A DNA stretch of 64,000 nucleotides from Comamonadaceae bacterium. Lineage in GTDB: Bacteria > Pseudomonadota > Gammaproteobacteria > Burkholderiales > Burkholderiaceae_C. Positions 28,675-39,957 of the stretch are shown here, one piece after another; position 1 is the stretch's first letter; the number at the start of each line of letters is the position of its first letter. The notes under the pieces were generated by a model that saw only the letters and a list, made by a program, of their open reading frames with translations, did not search any database and was not told the DNA's origin. The translations under genes and the position numbers were made by a program. The stretch lies in contig JAIXOM010000059.1 in assembly GCA_027486755.1 (NCBI GenBank), forward strand, positions 276,454 through 340,453, read 5' to 3'.

Positions 28675-28691
28675 TGCACTAATTTGGTGCA
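28675..28691. promoter_or_regulatory. NtrC-type binding site TGCACTAATTTGGTGCA
   Basis: 17 bp, near match to TGCACCA-N3-TGGTGCA, about 100 bp upstream of the sigma54 promoter. Confidence 0.75.
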
Positions 28692-28789
28692 ATTCTATGG
28701 TCCCTGCAATTTTCTTCTGGGCGCTTCCTGGGTAGCCGAGCGAACGAGGCACAATGTTGGGCTTCGCGCAGGGCCGACCAGCGCCGTTT

Positions 28790-28805
28790 TGGCACAGAAA
28801 CTGCA
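28790..28805 (+). promoter_or_regulatory. Sigma54 (-24/-12) promoter TGGCACAGAAACTGCA for glnA
   Basis: Matches TGGCAC-N7-TGCA with GG/GC elements correctly spaced; about 60 bp before the glnA ATG. Confidence 0.82.
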
Positions 28806-28865
28806 TCTGCTTGAGCCATTCCCGATTTCTTTTAACCCACCCCTACCCAGCACAGGAGAGTATTG

Positions 28866-30281
28866 ATGGCCAAGACCGTCGCAGACGTGATCAACATGGT
28901 GAAGGACAACGACGTCAAGTTTGTTGACTTCCGCTTCACCGATACCCGTGGCAAAGAGCAGCACGTGACCGTTCCCGTGTCGGCCTTTGGCGAAGACAAG
29001 TTCACATCCGGTCACGCCTTTGACGGCTCATCGATTGCCGGCTGGAAGGGCATTGAGGCCTCGGACATGCAACTCATGCCCGACCCCAATACCGCCAATA
29101 TCGACCCCTTCTTCGAAGAAACCACCCTGTTTTTGCAGTGCGATGTGGTCGAGCCCAGCGACGGCAAGGCCTATGACCGCGATCCGCGCTCGATCGCCAA
29201 GCGTGCCGAGGCTTACCTGAAAGCCTCTGGTATTGGCGATACCGCCTACTTCGGCCCCGAGCCCGAGTTTTTCATTTTTGACGGCGTGCGCTGGAGCAAC
29301 GAGCCCGGCAACGTGATGTTCGCCATCGACGAGTACGAGGCCCCCTGGAACAGCGGCAAGCAGCTCGAAGGCGGCAACCGCGGCCACCGTCCCACGGTCA
29401 AGGGCGGCTATTTCCCGGTGCCCCCGGTCGACAGCACGCAAGACATGCGTGCCGAGATGTCGCTCATTCTTGAGTCGCTGGGCATTCCGGTCGAGGTGTT
29501 CCACCATGAAGTCGCTGGCGCTGGCCAGAACGAAATCGGCACCAAGTTCAGCACCCTGGTCGAGCGCGCCGACTGGACGCAGGTGCTCAAGTATGTGGTG
29601 TGGAACGTGGCCAATTCGTATGGCAAGACGGCCACCTTCATGCCCAAGCCCTACGCCGGCGACAACGGCTCGGGCATGCACGTGCATCAGTCGATCTGGA
29701 AAGACGGCAAGAACCTGTTCGCCGGCGACGGCTATGCCGGTCTGAGCGATTTCGCCCTGTACTACATCGGCGGCATCATCAAGCATGCCCGCGCGCTCAA
29801 CGCCATCACCAACCCTGGCACCAACAGCTACAAGCGTCTGGTGCCTGGCTTTGAGGCGCCGGTCAAGCTGGCTTACAGCTCGCGCAACCGCTCGGCATCG
29901 ATCCGCATCCCCTTTGTGGCCAACCCCAAAGGCCGCCGCATCGAGGCACGCTTCCCCGATCCTTCGGCCAACCCCTACCTGTGCTTCTCGGCCCTGATGA
30001 TGGCCGGTCTCGATGGCGTGGAAAACAAGATCCACCCGGGCGAGGCCGCCACCAAGGACCTCTACCATCTGCCGCCGGAAGAAGACAAGCTGGTGCCTAC
30101 CGTCTGCCACAGCCTGGACCAGGCGCTGGAGTATCTGGACAAGGACCGCGCCTTCCTGACCAAGGGCGGCGTGTTCACCGACTCCATGCTCGATGCCTAC
30201 ATCGAGCTCAAGATGGGCGAAGTCACGCGTTTTCGCATGGCCCCGCACCCGGTCGAGTACGACATGTACTACTCGCTCTGA
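28866..30281 (+). CDS. glnA: Type I glutamine synthetase
   Basis: [33 protein letters not shown]...[17 protein letters not shown]...; adenylylation-site-like LYHLPPEE. Confidence 0.98.
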   Translation: MAKTVADVINMVKDNDVKFVDFRFTDTRGKEQHVTVPVSAFGEDKFTSGHAFDGSSIAGWKGIEASDMQLMPDPNTANIDPFFEETTLFLQCDVVEPSDGKAYDRDPRSIAKRAEAYLKASGIGDTAYFGPEPEFFIFDGVRWSNEPGNVMFAIDEYEAPWNSGKQLEGGNRGHRPTVKGGYFPVPPVDSTQDMRAEMSLILESLGIPVEVFHHEVAGAGQNEIGTKFSTLVERADWTQVLKYVVWNVANSYGKTATFMPKPYAGDNGSGMHVHQSIWKDGKNLFAGDGYAGLSDFALYYIGGIIKHARALNAITNPGTNSYKRLVPGFEAPVKLAYSSRNRSASIRIPFVANPKGRRIEARFPDPSANPYLCFSALMMAGLDGVENKIHPGEAATKDLYHLPPEEDKLVPTVCHSLDQALEYLDKDRAFLTKGGVFTDSMLDAYIELKMGEVTRFRMAPHPVEYDMYYSL

Positions 30282-30319
30282 TCCAGCGCGGCGTGGCCTG
30301 TTCGGCCACTGCTCAGGAA

Positions 30320-30345
30320 AAGACGGCTTAGGCCGTCTTTTTTTT
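30320..30345 (+). terminator. Rho-independent terminator after glnA
   Basis: AAGACGGC-TTAG-GCCGTCTT plus T run. Confidence 0.88.
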
Positions 30346-30390
30346 GGGCAGGCCTCTATCGTGGCTGTGCCCCCGTGGGGGGCCCTCCCC

Positions 30391-30416
30391 TGTGGGAGCG
30401 CCGCCTCGGCGCGATG
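30391..30416. repeat. REP-like element copy (TGTGGGAGCGCCGCCTCGGCGCGATG)
   Basis: Same family as 33294, 36677, 51213. Confidence 0.75.
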
Positions 30417-30427
30417 AGTTCTCTAAC

Positions 30428-30462
30428 TCCCTCCCCCTTGAGACCGAGGGCAGGGGTGAGGG
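30428..30462. repeat. Second dispersed repeat family (CCCTCCCCCTTGAGACCGAGGGCAGGGGTGAGGG), diverged copy
   Basis: Resembles 57538-57573 and 47263-47291. Confidence 0.6.
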
Positions 30463-30501
30463 TAGCCCTGAGTCGGGCCACGATTCAGTCAAAATAGCTG
30501 G

Positions 30502-31578
30502 GTGACGACCGCCCACTCCAACCCCGCCGCCGAGCGCTTTGCGGCCTTTGACTTGCTCGCCACACTGGTCGCTGTGGTGCAGACCGATGGCCAGGTGATC
30601 TTTGCCAATGCGGCCCTCGAGGATGCACTCGGCACCTCACGGCGCATGATCGAAGGCGCGCCGCTGTCCGACTGCTTTACCGAGCCGGTCATCATGCAAG
30701 GTGCGCTCGAAGGCGCCGGCAGCAATGAGTTTGCAGCCTTGCGTTACGACGCCTGGCTCAAGCGCAGCAACAACGATCCGCTGCCTGTGCATGTGGTGGT
30801 GGCTCAGTCCGACCAGCCCGGTCAGGCCATTGTTGAGCTGCTCCCGCTGGAGCAGCAGGCCAAGCAGGACCGCGAGGAGCGGCTGATGGAGCGGGCCCAG
30901 GCCAACAAGGAGCTGATCCGCAACCTGGCCCATGAAATCAAGAATCCCCTGGGCGGCATACGCGGCGCCGCGCAATTGCTGCAGATGGAGATCGACTCGC
31001 GCGAGCTCACCGAATACACACAGGTCATCATCCATGAGGCCGACCGGCTGCAGTCGCTGGTCGACCGGCTGCTCGCTCCGCACAGGCGGCCGCATCAGGT
31101 CGGTGACGTGAACATTCACGAGGTCTGTGAAAGGGTGCGGTCCTTGATCTTGGCCGAATTTCCCAAGGGCTTGAAGGTCAGGCGCGACTACGACACCTCC
31201 ATCCCGGAGATCCGGGGCGACCGCGAGCAGCTCATACAAGCCGTACTCAACATTGCACACAATGCCGCGCAGGCCCTGGCCGAGAGATTGGCAGCGGGCG
31301 ACGCGCAGATCACCATGCGTACCCGTATTGCTCGGCAAGTGACCTTCGGCAAGCAGCGATACCGCTTGGCATTGGAATTGCATGTCATCGACAACGGGTC
31401 GGGCGTACCCGACTCGATCAAGGAACGCATCTTCTATCCCCTGGTAACGGGGCGCGACGGTGGGTCCGGACTGGGGCTGACATTGGCGCAAAACTTTGTT
31501 CAGCAACACCACGGCTTGATCGAATGCGATAGCGTCCCGGGTCGTACGGACTTCAAGATACTGATCCCATTGCCTTGA
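30502..31578 (+). CDS. glnL: Nitrogen regulation sensor histidine kinase NtrB
   Basis: PAS domain, LAHEIKNPLGGIRGAAQLL, VIDNGSGVPDSIKERIFYPLVTGRDGGSGLGL; GTG start. Confidence 0.95.
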   Translation: MTTAHSNPAAERFAAFDLLATLVAVVQTDGQVIFANAALEDALGTSRRMIEGAPLSDCFTEPVIMQGALEGAGSNEFAALRYDAWLKRSNNDPLPVHVVVAQSDQPGQAIVELLPLEQQAKQDREERLMERAQANKELIRNLAHEIKNPLGGIRGAAQLLQMEIDSRELTEYTQVIIHEADRLQSLVDRLLAPHRRPHQVGDVNIHEVCERVRSLILAEFPKGLKVRRDYDTSIPEIRGDREQLIQAVLNIAHNAAQALAERLAAGDAQITMRTRIARQVTFGKQRYRLALELHVIDNGSGVPDSIKERIFYPLVTGRDGGSGLGLTLAQNFVQQHHGLIECDSVPGRTDFKILIPLP

Positions 31579-31622
31579 CGTCCGTCCCAATAGCAGCAGG
31601 TCACAAAGAGGGGCAGACAAGC

Positions 31623-33143
<1,521 letters not shown>

Positions 33144-33192
33144 TCCTTGCTGCACCTGATGGCGCTCATTGAGGTCAGGCTCGTCCCAGTTT

Positions 33193-33223
33193 GGGTGGGA
33201 GCGCCGCCCTCGACGCGATGGGG
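33193..33223. repeat. REP-like element copy (GGTGGGAGCGCCGCCCTCGACGCGATGGGG)
   Basis: Family consensus T(G/A)GGAGCGCCGCC(C)TCGGCGCGATG. Confidence 0.7.
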
Positions 33224-33241
33224 CTGTTGATCAGGCGCTGA

Positions 33242-33267
33242 ATCGCTGCGAGGGCGCAGCTCCTACA
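33242..33267. repeat. REP-like element, inverted copy
   Basis: Reverse complement reads TGTAGGAGCTGCGCCCTCGCAGCGAT. Confidence 0.7.
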
Positions 33268-33293
33268 TGCTTGACCGAGGCCTGGCACAGATA

Positions 33294-33327
33294 TGTAGGA
33301 GCGCCGCCCTCGGCGCGATGGGGCGAT
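33294..33327. repeat. REP-like element copy (TGTAGGAGCGCCGCCCTCGGCGCGATGGGGCGAT)
   Basis: Third copy in a 135-bp cluster. Confidence 0.75.
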
Positions 33328-34109
33328 TAAATCACCAACTCCACCGTCACCGGCGCATGGTCACTGGGACGCTCGTTCTTGCGGGGCTGCCTGTCTATGG
33401 TGCAGGCGCTGACTTTGTCCTTGAGGGCCTCGCTCACCAAGATGTGGTCGATGCGCAGGCCCTTGTTGCGCCGGAAAGCCATCTCGCGGTAGTCCCACCA
33501 TGAGTAGCTTTTTTCAGGCTGCTCGAACATCCTGAAGGCGTCGATCAAACCCAGCCCCAGCAGGCCCGCAAAGGCCTGCCGCTCTTCGGTGGTGTGGTGT
33601 ATGGTTTCGTGCAGACCCACTGGGTCATGGGTGTCGCGGTCGTCAGCGGTGATGTTGAAGTCACCGACCAGTACCAGTGGGCGGGGCAGGGCGATCTCCA
33701 TGCTCAGCCACAGCCGCAGACCTTCGAGCCAGCGCATCTTGTAGGCGAATTTTTCGCTGCCGGGCTCCTGTCCATTGACGAAGTAGCCATTGACCACACG
33801 CAGCGAGCCACCGGGCGCATGCACCGTGACGCCCAGCACCCGGGCCTGCTCGTCTTCAAAACCCGCGATGTTGCGCTGCACCTCGTCCAGCGGGTGGCGG
33901 CTGAGGATGGCTACGCCGTTGTAGGTCTTCTGGCCGAACACTGCGCAGTGAGGGTAGCCAGCCTCCTGCATCGCCTGCAGCGGAAACTTGTCCTCGGTCA
34001 ACTTGAGTTCTTGCAGGCACAGCACATCGACCGGGGTGCTGGCCAGCCAGTCCAGCACTTGCGGCAGGCGAACGCCCAGCGAGTTGACATTCCAGGTGGT
34101 GATCTTCAA
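33327..34109 (-). CDS. xth: Exodeoxyribonuclease III, probable TTG start
   Basis: LKITTWNVNSLGVRLPQVLDWLASTPVDVLCLQELKL...LVGDFNI...RIDHILVS...SDHAPV; the natural N-terminus starts at TTG 34107-34109. Confidence 0.93.
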   Translation of the reverse strand: MKITTWNVNSLGVRLPQVLDWLASTPVDVLCLQELKLTEDKFPLQAMQEAGYPHCAVFGQKTYNGVAILSRHPLDEVQRNIAGFEDEQARVLGVTVHAPGGSLRVVNGYFVNGQEPGSEKFAYKMRWLEGLRLWLSMEIALPRPLVLVGDFNITADDRDTHDPVGLHETIHHTTEERQAFAGLLGLGLIDAFRMFEQPEKSYSWWDYREMAFRRNKGLRIDHILVSEALKDKVSACTIDRQPRKNERPSDHAPVTVELVI

Positions 34110-34161
34110 GGCGTACTCCGTGTTGGGGCTTGTGCGACTGCGGCGCCAGCGGTAGCTGCGC

Positions 34162-35088
34162 TTACTGCGCTTGGCTTGGTTGGGCCGTTGCAGGCATGCC
34201 GCTGGCACCCAGGTGCCGATCGAGCGCAGCGCAGAACTCGTTCGGGCATTCGAAGTGCGGTAGCGCGCCTGTGGGGAACACCTTCATCTGCCAGTTCGGC
34301 CGTCCTTCCAGCATGGCTTTTTGGCGGTAGTCGGTAAAGTCACCGCGCACGCCGTGGCACATCCACACAGGCAGGCTCAGGCTTTCGTAGATGCTGAAGA
34401 TATCTTTGCTGAACAGGGCGCCCGACAGAAAACTCAGCGGTGCGTGTTCGGCGCCGCTCACCCGTGCGGTGGCCACCGCTTCCTCAAACATCTGTTGGTC
34501 AATCGTGGGCCCGCCCCAGGTCTTGCGCAGAAAAAAGCGGATCACCTGCGGGCGGGTCAGCAGAGCGAACAGTCCGGGCCCAAACCACTTCAGCGCACGG
34601 TGAAGCCGCGGCATGGCCGCAGTGCTGCCAGTTGGCCCCCGCCGGGGGCGGCTGCCGCTCAGCCCGGTGGGGCTGACCAGCGCCAGGCTGCGGTAGTCGT
34701 CCGGTGATTCACTGGCCGCTCTGGCGAGGAATTCACAGGACAGCGACAGCGCCAGGGCGTCGATCGCCTGGTTTGCGAATTGACTGCGGATATGCCGGGC
34801 CACGCCGTGCAGAGCATCGGTCATCAGGCGCGGTGTATAGAGTCTGTCAGGCCTGGCTGTGGCGCCGTAACCGGGCAGATCTGGCGAAAACACGGTGTGG
34901 GTGGCCGCATAGTGTTCGTGCAGGGGCCGAACCTCGGCGGCCGATGCGGCCGCATTGACGCTGTGCACCAGCAGCAGCGGGGGTCCCGAGCCTGCGGTAT
35001 GCACCGCCACCGGACCGGCGGCAGTGTCAATAAGCACGGTGCTGCCGCTTAAATGGGGTCGAAAGGCAATCCGGTCGGCAGGTTCCAT
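34162..35088 (-). CDS. Alpha/beta hydrolase fold protein
   Basis: LLLVHSVNAAASAAEVRPL...VFSPDLPGYGATARP...; nucleophile-elbow region reads LSLSCEF, not GxSxG. Confidence 0.8.
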   Translation of the reverse strand: MEPADRIAFRPHLSGSTVLIDTAAGPVAVHTAGSGPPLLLVHSVNAAASAAEVRPLHEHYAATHTVFSPDLPGYGATARPDRLYTPRLMTDALHGVARHIRSQFANQAIDALALSLSCEFLARAASESPDDYRSLALVSPTGLSGSRPRRGPTGSTAAMPRLHRALKWFGPGLFALLTRPQVIRFFLRKTWGGPTIDQQMFEEAVATARVSGAEHAPLSFLSGALFSKDIFSIYESLSLPVWMCHGVRGDFTDYRQKAMLEGRPNWQMKVFPTGALPHFECPNEFCAALDRHLGASGMPATAQPSQAQ

Positions 35089-35244
35089 GGAGGCGCATGA
35101 TAGCCCCAGGCCCGGTCCTAAAACCGTGTGCTTGGGCTACAGCCCTTCGGGGCAAATAACCTGGCGCTATCCATGACTAATGCGGTCGGGTAATGCGGCA
35201 GTGCTAGCATGCGGGCCATTCGCAACAACTCCGACAGGACTCCT

Positions 35245-35556
35245 ATGAAATCGACAAACCGCCGCGTGTTCATGATGCAAGTGGCCGCAGGTGGCACCGC
35301 CTTGGCTGCTGCTGCTTCTGCATCGGCTCAGGCCATGGTCAATGAGAAGGACCCACAAGCCGTTTCCCTGGGCTACGCAGCCGACACGACCAAGGTTGAT
35401 GCCAAGAAGTTTCCCAAACACGCAGCTGCTCAAAAATGCAGCAACTGCCAGCTCTACACGGGCGCAGCAGGCTCCAAGTCGGGCCCTTGTTCCATCTTCC
35501 CGGGCAAGCAAGTGGCAGCCGCTGGCTGGTGCACGGCCTACGTTAAGAAGGCCTAA
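35245..35556 (+). CDS. High-potential iron-sulfur protein (HiPIP), Tat-type leader
   Basis: MKSTNRRVFMMQVAAGG leader; CSNCQLYTG...GPCSIFPGKQVAAAGWCTAYVKKA four-Cys pattern. Confidence 0.93.
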   Translation: MKSTNRRVFMMQVAAGGTALAAAASASAQAMVNEKDPQAVSLGYAADTTKVDAKKFPKHAAAQKCSNCQLYTGAAGSKSGPCSIFPGKQVAAAGWCTAYVKKA

Positions 35557-35604
35557 AGCTTTCTCGACCACATGGCCTGGCCCCCTGCGGGGCTGGGCGC
35601 ATAG

Positions 35605-35630
35605 AAAGCCCGCTGCGAGCGGGCTTTTCT
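35605..35630 (+). terminator. Rho-independent terminator after the HiPIP gene
   Basis: AAAGCCCGC-TGCGA-GCGGGCTTTT. Confidence 0.82.
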
Positions 35631-35729
35631 CATGGTGGCGCGCGCATCCATGTGCTTGGCTCCACAAAGTAGATGACCGCTGCGCCTGAGCTGTTTGTTC
35701 TGCTCCCGGTGCTCGTACACAATCGAACC

Positions 35730-36635
<906 letters not shown>

Positions 36636-36676
36636 GCACCTGTGTTGCGCAGGGCTCAGCTGCAAGAATCGGCCTG

Positions 36677-36702
36677 TGTGGGAGCGCCGCCTCGGCGCGA
36701 TG
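36677..36702. repeat. REP-like element copy (TGTGGGAGCGCCGCCTCGGCGCGATG)
   Basis: Identical over 26 nt to the copy at 30391-30416. Confidence 0.75.
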
Positions 36703-36748
36703 CGGGCTTTGTTCTGTGACTTGCGCCTGATGAGCCCCAGGAGCCATC

Positions 36749-37933
36749 GTGCAACTCGGTGACGCCCGCTCTGGCCGGCTGGCCGGCAACCTGAGCGCCT
36801 TCGGACGCGCCCTGCGGCGAGCCGGCGTGCCGGTCGACGCCAGCCGCATCGCGCTGGCGCAGCAAGCGGCCTTGCTGATCGACATCGGCCAGCGCGACGA
36901 TCTGGCAGCGGCGCTGGAGACGGTGCTGGTAGGGCGTGAGCAGGACAGAGCGGTGTTTCGTGAACTGTTTGACGCTTTCTTTCGCGACCCCAAGATGGCT
37001 CACAAGCTGCTGGCCCAGCTGCTGCCGACCGCCGAGGGCCGGGCTGAGCCCGATCGCCGGCGCGCGCGGGTGCGCGACGCCCTGCAAGCGCCCAAGCCAG
37101 CCCAGCCCCTGGCTCAGCCTCAGGCCAAGGACCGCGAGTTTGAATTCGACGCGACCATGACGGCCAGCGACTTGCAGCGCCTGCGCCATGCCGACTTCAA
37201 CAGCCTGTCGGCCGACGAGTACGCCCTGGTCGAGCGCCTGGCCCGTGACATTACCCTGCATTTGCCTGAGCTGCCCTCGCGGCGCACCCGACCGGGCTGG
37301 CGCGGCGCACGGCCGCATTGGCCCGGCGTGATGCGCCGCGCTGCGCGTAACGGCGGGGAAGTGCTGGAGTTGCCGCGCCTGCAGCGCCGCAGCAGTGCGC
37401 TGCCGCTGATGGTGCTGGTCGATGTATCGGGCTCCATGGAGCGCTACGCCCGCCTGCTGCTGGCTTTTTTGCATGCGGCCACCCGGAGCCAGCGGCGGCG
37501 CGATGTGATGGCCTTCGGCATGGATCTGACCGACCTGCGCTCAGCCTTTGCCCTGTCCGATACCGACGCCATGCTGGCGCAGACCAATGCCCTGATCGCC
37601 GATTTCGCCTGCGGCACCCGCTTGGGCCAGAGCCTTTTGCAGCTGCGCCAGCAGCATGCCCGCCGCCTGATCGGCCGGCGCACCGTCGTGCTGTTGATCA
37701 CCGATGGTCTGGACACCGGCGAGCCCGAGCTGCTCAAGGAGCAGTTGCAGTGGCTCAGGCTGCACAGCCGGCGCCTGCTCTGGCTCAATCCTCTGATGCG
37801 CTTTGATGCCTACGCCCCACTGGCCCGCGGCGCTGCTGTGCTGCATGCGCAGGCCGACGCCATGCTCGCAGTTCACAATTTGAGCCGTTTAAAGGATCTT
37901 GCCGACAACCTGGCGAGGCTATTGCGCTCTTGA
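36749..37933 (+). CDS. VWA domain-containing CoxE-like protein
   Basis: LMVLVDVSGSMERYARLLLAFLHAATRSQRRRDVMAFGMDLTDL (MIDAS DxSxS); GTG start. Confidence 0.9.
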   Translation: MQLGDARSGRLAGNLSAFGRALRRAGVPVDASRIALAQQAALLIDIGQRDDLAAALETVLVGREQDRAVFRELFDAFFRDPKMAHKLLAQLLPTAEGRAEPDRRRARVRDALQAPKPAQPLAQPQAKDREFEFDATMTASDLQRLRHADFNSLSADEYALVERLARDITLHLPELPSRRTRPGWRGARPHWPGVMRRAARNGGEVLELPRLQRRSSALPLMVLVDVSGSMERYARLLLAFLHAATRSQRRRDVMAFGMDLTDLRSAFALSDTDAMLAQTNALIADFACGTRLGQSLLQLRQQHARRLIGRRTVVLLITDGLDTGEPELLKEQLQWLRLHSRRLLWLNPLMRFDAYAPLARGAAVLHAQADAMLAVHNLSRLKDLADNLARLLRS

Positions 37934-38008
37934 TGCAGCCCAAGGCAGCGATGCTGTTGCAAAATCAGCCCTTTCCATTTTTCCGCTACAACCCAAGGAC
38001 AATCCATT

Positions 38009-38605
38009 ATGGAGATGCAAGCCACCCGCGCATTGGGCGTGACACAGCAGCAGGCCTGGCAGGCCCTGAATGACCCGGAGGTCCTCAAGCTGTGCATTCC
38101 AGGTTGCGACAAGGTCGAGGCCACTGCCGAAAATGAATACGACATTGGCATGGCGCTACGCATCGGCCCGGTCTCGGCCAAGTTCAAGGGTCACATCAGC
38201 CTGAGCGACATAGTGCCGCCGGCCAGCTACCGGATCAGCTTTGAAGGGCAAGGCGGGCCAGCCGGCTTTGGCAAGGGCAGCGCGCAGGTCAGCCTCACGC
38301 CCAATGCCGGCGGCTGTGAACTGGCCTACAGCGTCACCGCTTCCGTAGGCGGTAAGGTGGCGCAACTGGGTCAGCGCCTGATTGATGGTGCAGCGCGCTC
38401 GCTGGCCGAAGATTTTTTCCGCCGCTTCGACGAGGAAATGCGGCGCCGCCACGGCCCTGGCGAAGCTGCCACTGCTGCCCCCGCCGCCCCTGCTCCTGCC
38501 CAGACGCAAGTCAGCGCCTCGGTGCTGCTGCCTGCCGTGTTGGCTGCGGGGGCTGGCGCGGCGCTCATGGTGGTGTTGCTCGGCACGATCTGGCTTAGCC
38601 GCTGA
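38009..38605 (+). CDS. CoxG/SRPBCC family protein (CO dehydrogenase subunit G-like)
   Basis: MEMQATRALGVTQQQAWQALNDPEVLKLCIPGCDKVEATAENEYD with C-terminal TM anchor. Confidence 0.92.
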   Translation: MEMQATRALGVTQQQAWQALNDPEVLKLCIPGCDKVEATAENEYDIGMALRIGPVSAKFKGHISLSDIVPPASYRISFEGQGGPAGFGKGSAQVSLTPNAGGCELAYSVTASVGGKVAQLGQRLIDGAARSLAEDFFRRFDEEMRRRHGPGEAATAAPAAPAPAQTQVSASVLLPAVLAAGAGAALMVVLLGTIWLSR

Positions 38606-38616
38606 AGGAGTTAGCC

Positions 38617-39693
38617 ATGGAAAACCTCGACGTCATGGTGCTGCGTTCGCTGCGCGACTGGCGCGCAGCCGGCAAACGGGCCCTCATGGCCACGGTGGTG
38701 CGCACCTGGGGCTCATCGCCACGACCGGTGGGTTCGATCATGGCCTTGTGCGAAGACGGCTCGGTGGTCGGCTCGGTCTCGGGCGGCTGCATTGAAGACG
38801 ACTTGATCTACCAATACACCCAGGCCTATAAGGGTGCCGCCCAGGCTGCTGACGGCCGCGCGATTCCGGTGGGTCCGCCCAAGTTCATCAAATACGGTGT
38901 GACGGCCGATGAGGCGCATCGCTTTGGCCTGCCTTGCGGCGGCACGCTCGAGCTACTGCTCGAGTTTGATCCGTCGGCGCAGCTGCTCTCCGACTTGGTC
39001 AGCGCGCTCGGCGCCGGCCGGCTGATGCAGCGTTCGGTGCGTCTGTCCGACGGCGCTGTCACGCTCAGCCCCACCGCCATGCCGGCCGAATTGGCCTTGA
39101 GCGAGCACGAGCTGGTCAATACCTTCGGCCCCGAGTACCGCATGCTGCTCATCGGCGCCGGACAGCTCACCGAATACCTGGCCACCATGGCCCTGTTCTC
39201 TGGCTTTGCGGTGACGGTGTGTGACCCGCGCGAGGAATACCGGGGTGCCTGGTCGGTGCCGGGGGTCGAGCTGAGCAGCCAGATGCCCGACGATGTGGTC
39301 ACCGCCTTCCGCGCCGACCGCCGCAGCTGCGTGATTGCGCTCACCCATGACCCCAAGCTCGACGATCTGGCCCTGCTCGAGGCCTTGAATACTGACGCTT
39401 TCTATGTGGGGGCCATCGGCTCGCGCCGCAACAACGATGTGCGCCATCAGCGCATGGTCGAGCACTTTGACATGAGCGCCGAGCAGATACAGCGGCTGCG
39501 CGGCCCGATTGGCATCTACATCGGCAGCAAGACCCCGGCTGAGATTGCGGTGTCCATCATGTCCGAGGTGCTGGCGGTCAAGAACGGTGTGACGCTGCCG
39601 CGCGATATGCAGGTGGCTCACGCCAAGAATGAGCGCGCGGTGGTCCACAACGACCCGGGCGTGCTGGTCTGCGGGGTGCGCGAGAGCGCTTAA
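38617..39693 (+). CDS. XdhC/CoxI(CoxF) family molybdoenzyme maturation protein
   Basis: TVVRTWGSSPRPVGSIMALCEDGSVVGSVSGGCIEDDL...FYVGAIGSRRNNDVRHQRM. Confidence 0.92.
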   Translation: MENLDVMVLRSLRDWRAAGKRALMATVVRTWGSSPRPVGSIMALCEDGSVVGSVSGGCIEDDLIYQYTQAYKGAAQAADGRAIPVGPPKFIKYGVTADEAHRFGLPCGGTLELLLEFDPSAQLLSDLVSALGAGRLMQRSVRLSDGAVTLSPTAMPAELALSEHELVNTFGPEYRMLLIGAGQLTEYLATMALFSGFAVTVCDPREEYRGAWSVPGVELSSQMPDDVVTAFRADRRSCVIALTHDPKLDDLALLEALNTDAFYVGAIGSRRNNDVRHQRMVEHFDMSAEQIQRLRGPIGIYIGSKTPAEIAVSIMSEVLAVKNGVTLPRDMQVAHAKNERAVVHNDPGVLVCGVRESA

Positions 39694-39715
39694 TGCGTTT
39701 GAGCGTCTGCCGCCT

Positions 39716-39844
39716 TCAAGCCAAGCGCTTGTAGGCGTCCAGAACCAGGGTCACGGTCTTCAGACCAGCCAGCGTCAACAGCAGCGAGCCTGTCACATGG
39801 GCCAGGGCAGTGGCCAGGGCCAAGCCCAAGCGGCCCTCGCTGAG
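39716..39844 (-). pseudogene. Remnant of a membrane-protein C-terminus, possibly CrcB-like
   Basis: Minus-strand frame ends LSEGRLGLALATALAHVTGSLLLTLAGLKTVTLVLDAYKRLA-stop; no N-terminal portion upstream in that frame. Confidence 0.28.
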
Positions 39845-39957
39845 AAGACAGCTTGCCTGATGGGCTGCTTCTAGGCGCGCCCCAGAGGCTTCTCGGGCCC
39901 ATCAGGCCTGCAGCGCTTCGCACGGTACCCAGTCTTGTTTCACGCTTTGGGTCGAAC

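Noticed and set aside
28747-28762. AGGCACAATGTTGGGC as the glnA sigma54 promoter
   Set aside because: The -12 GC is out of register; TGGCACAGAAACTGCA at 28790 fits the spacing exactly.
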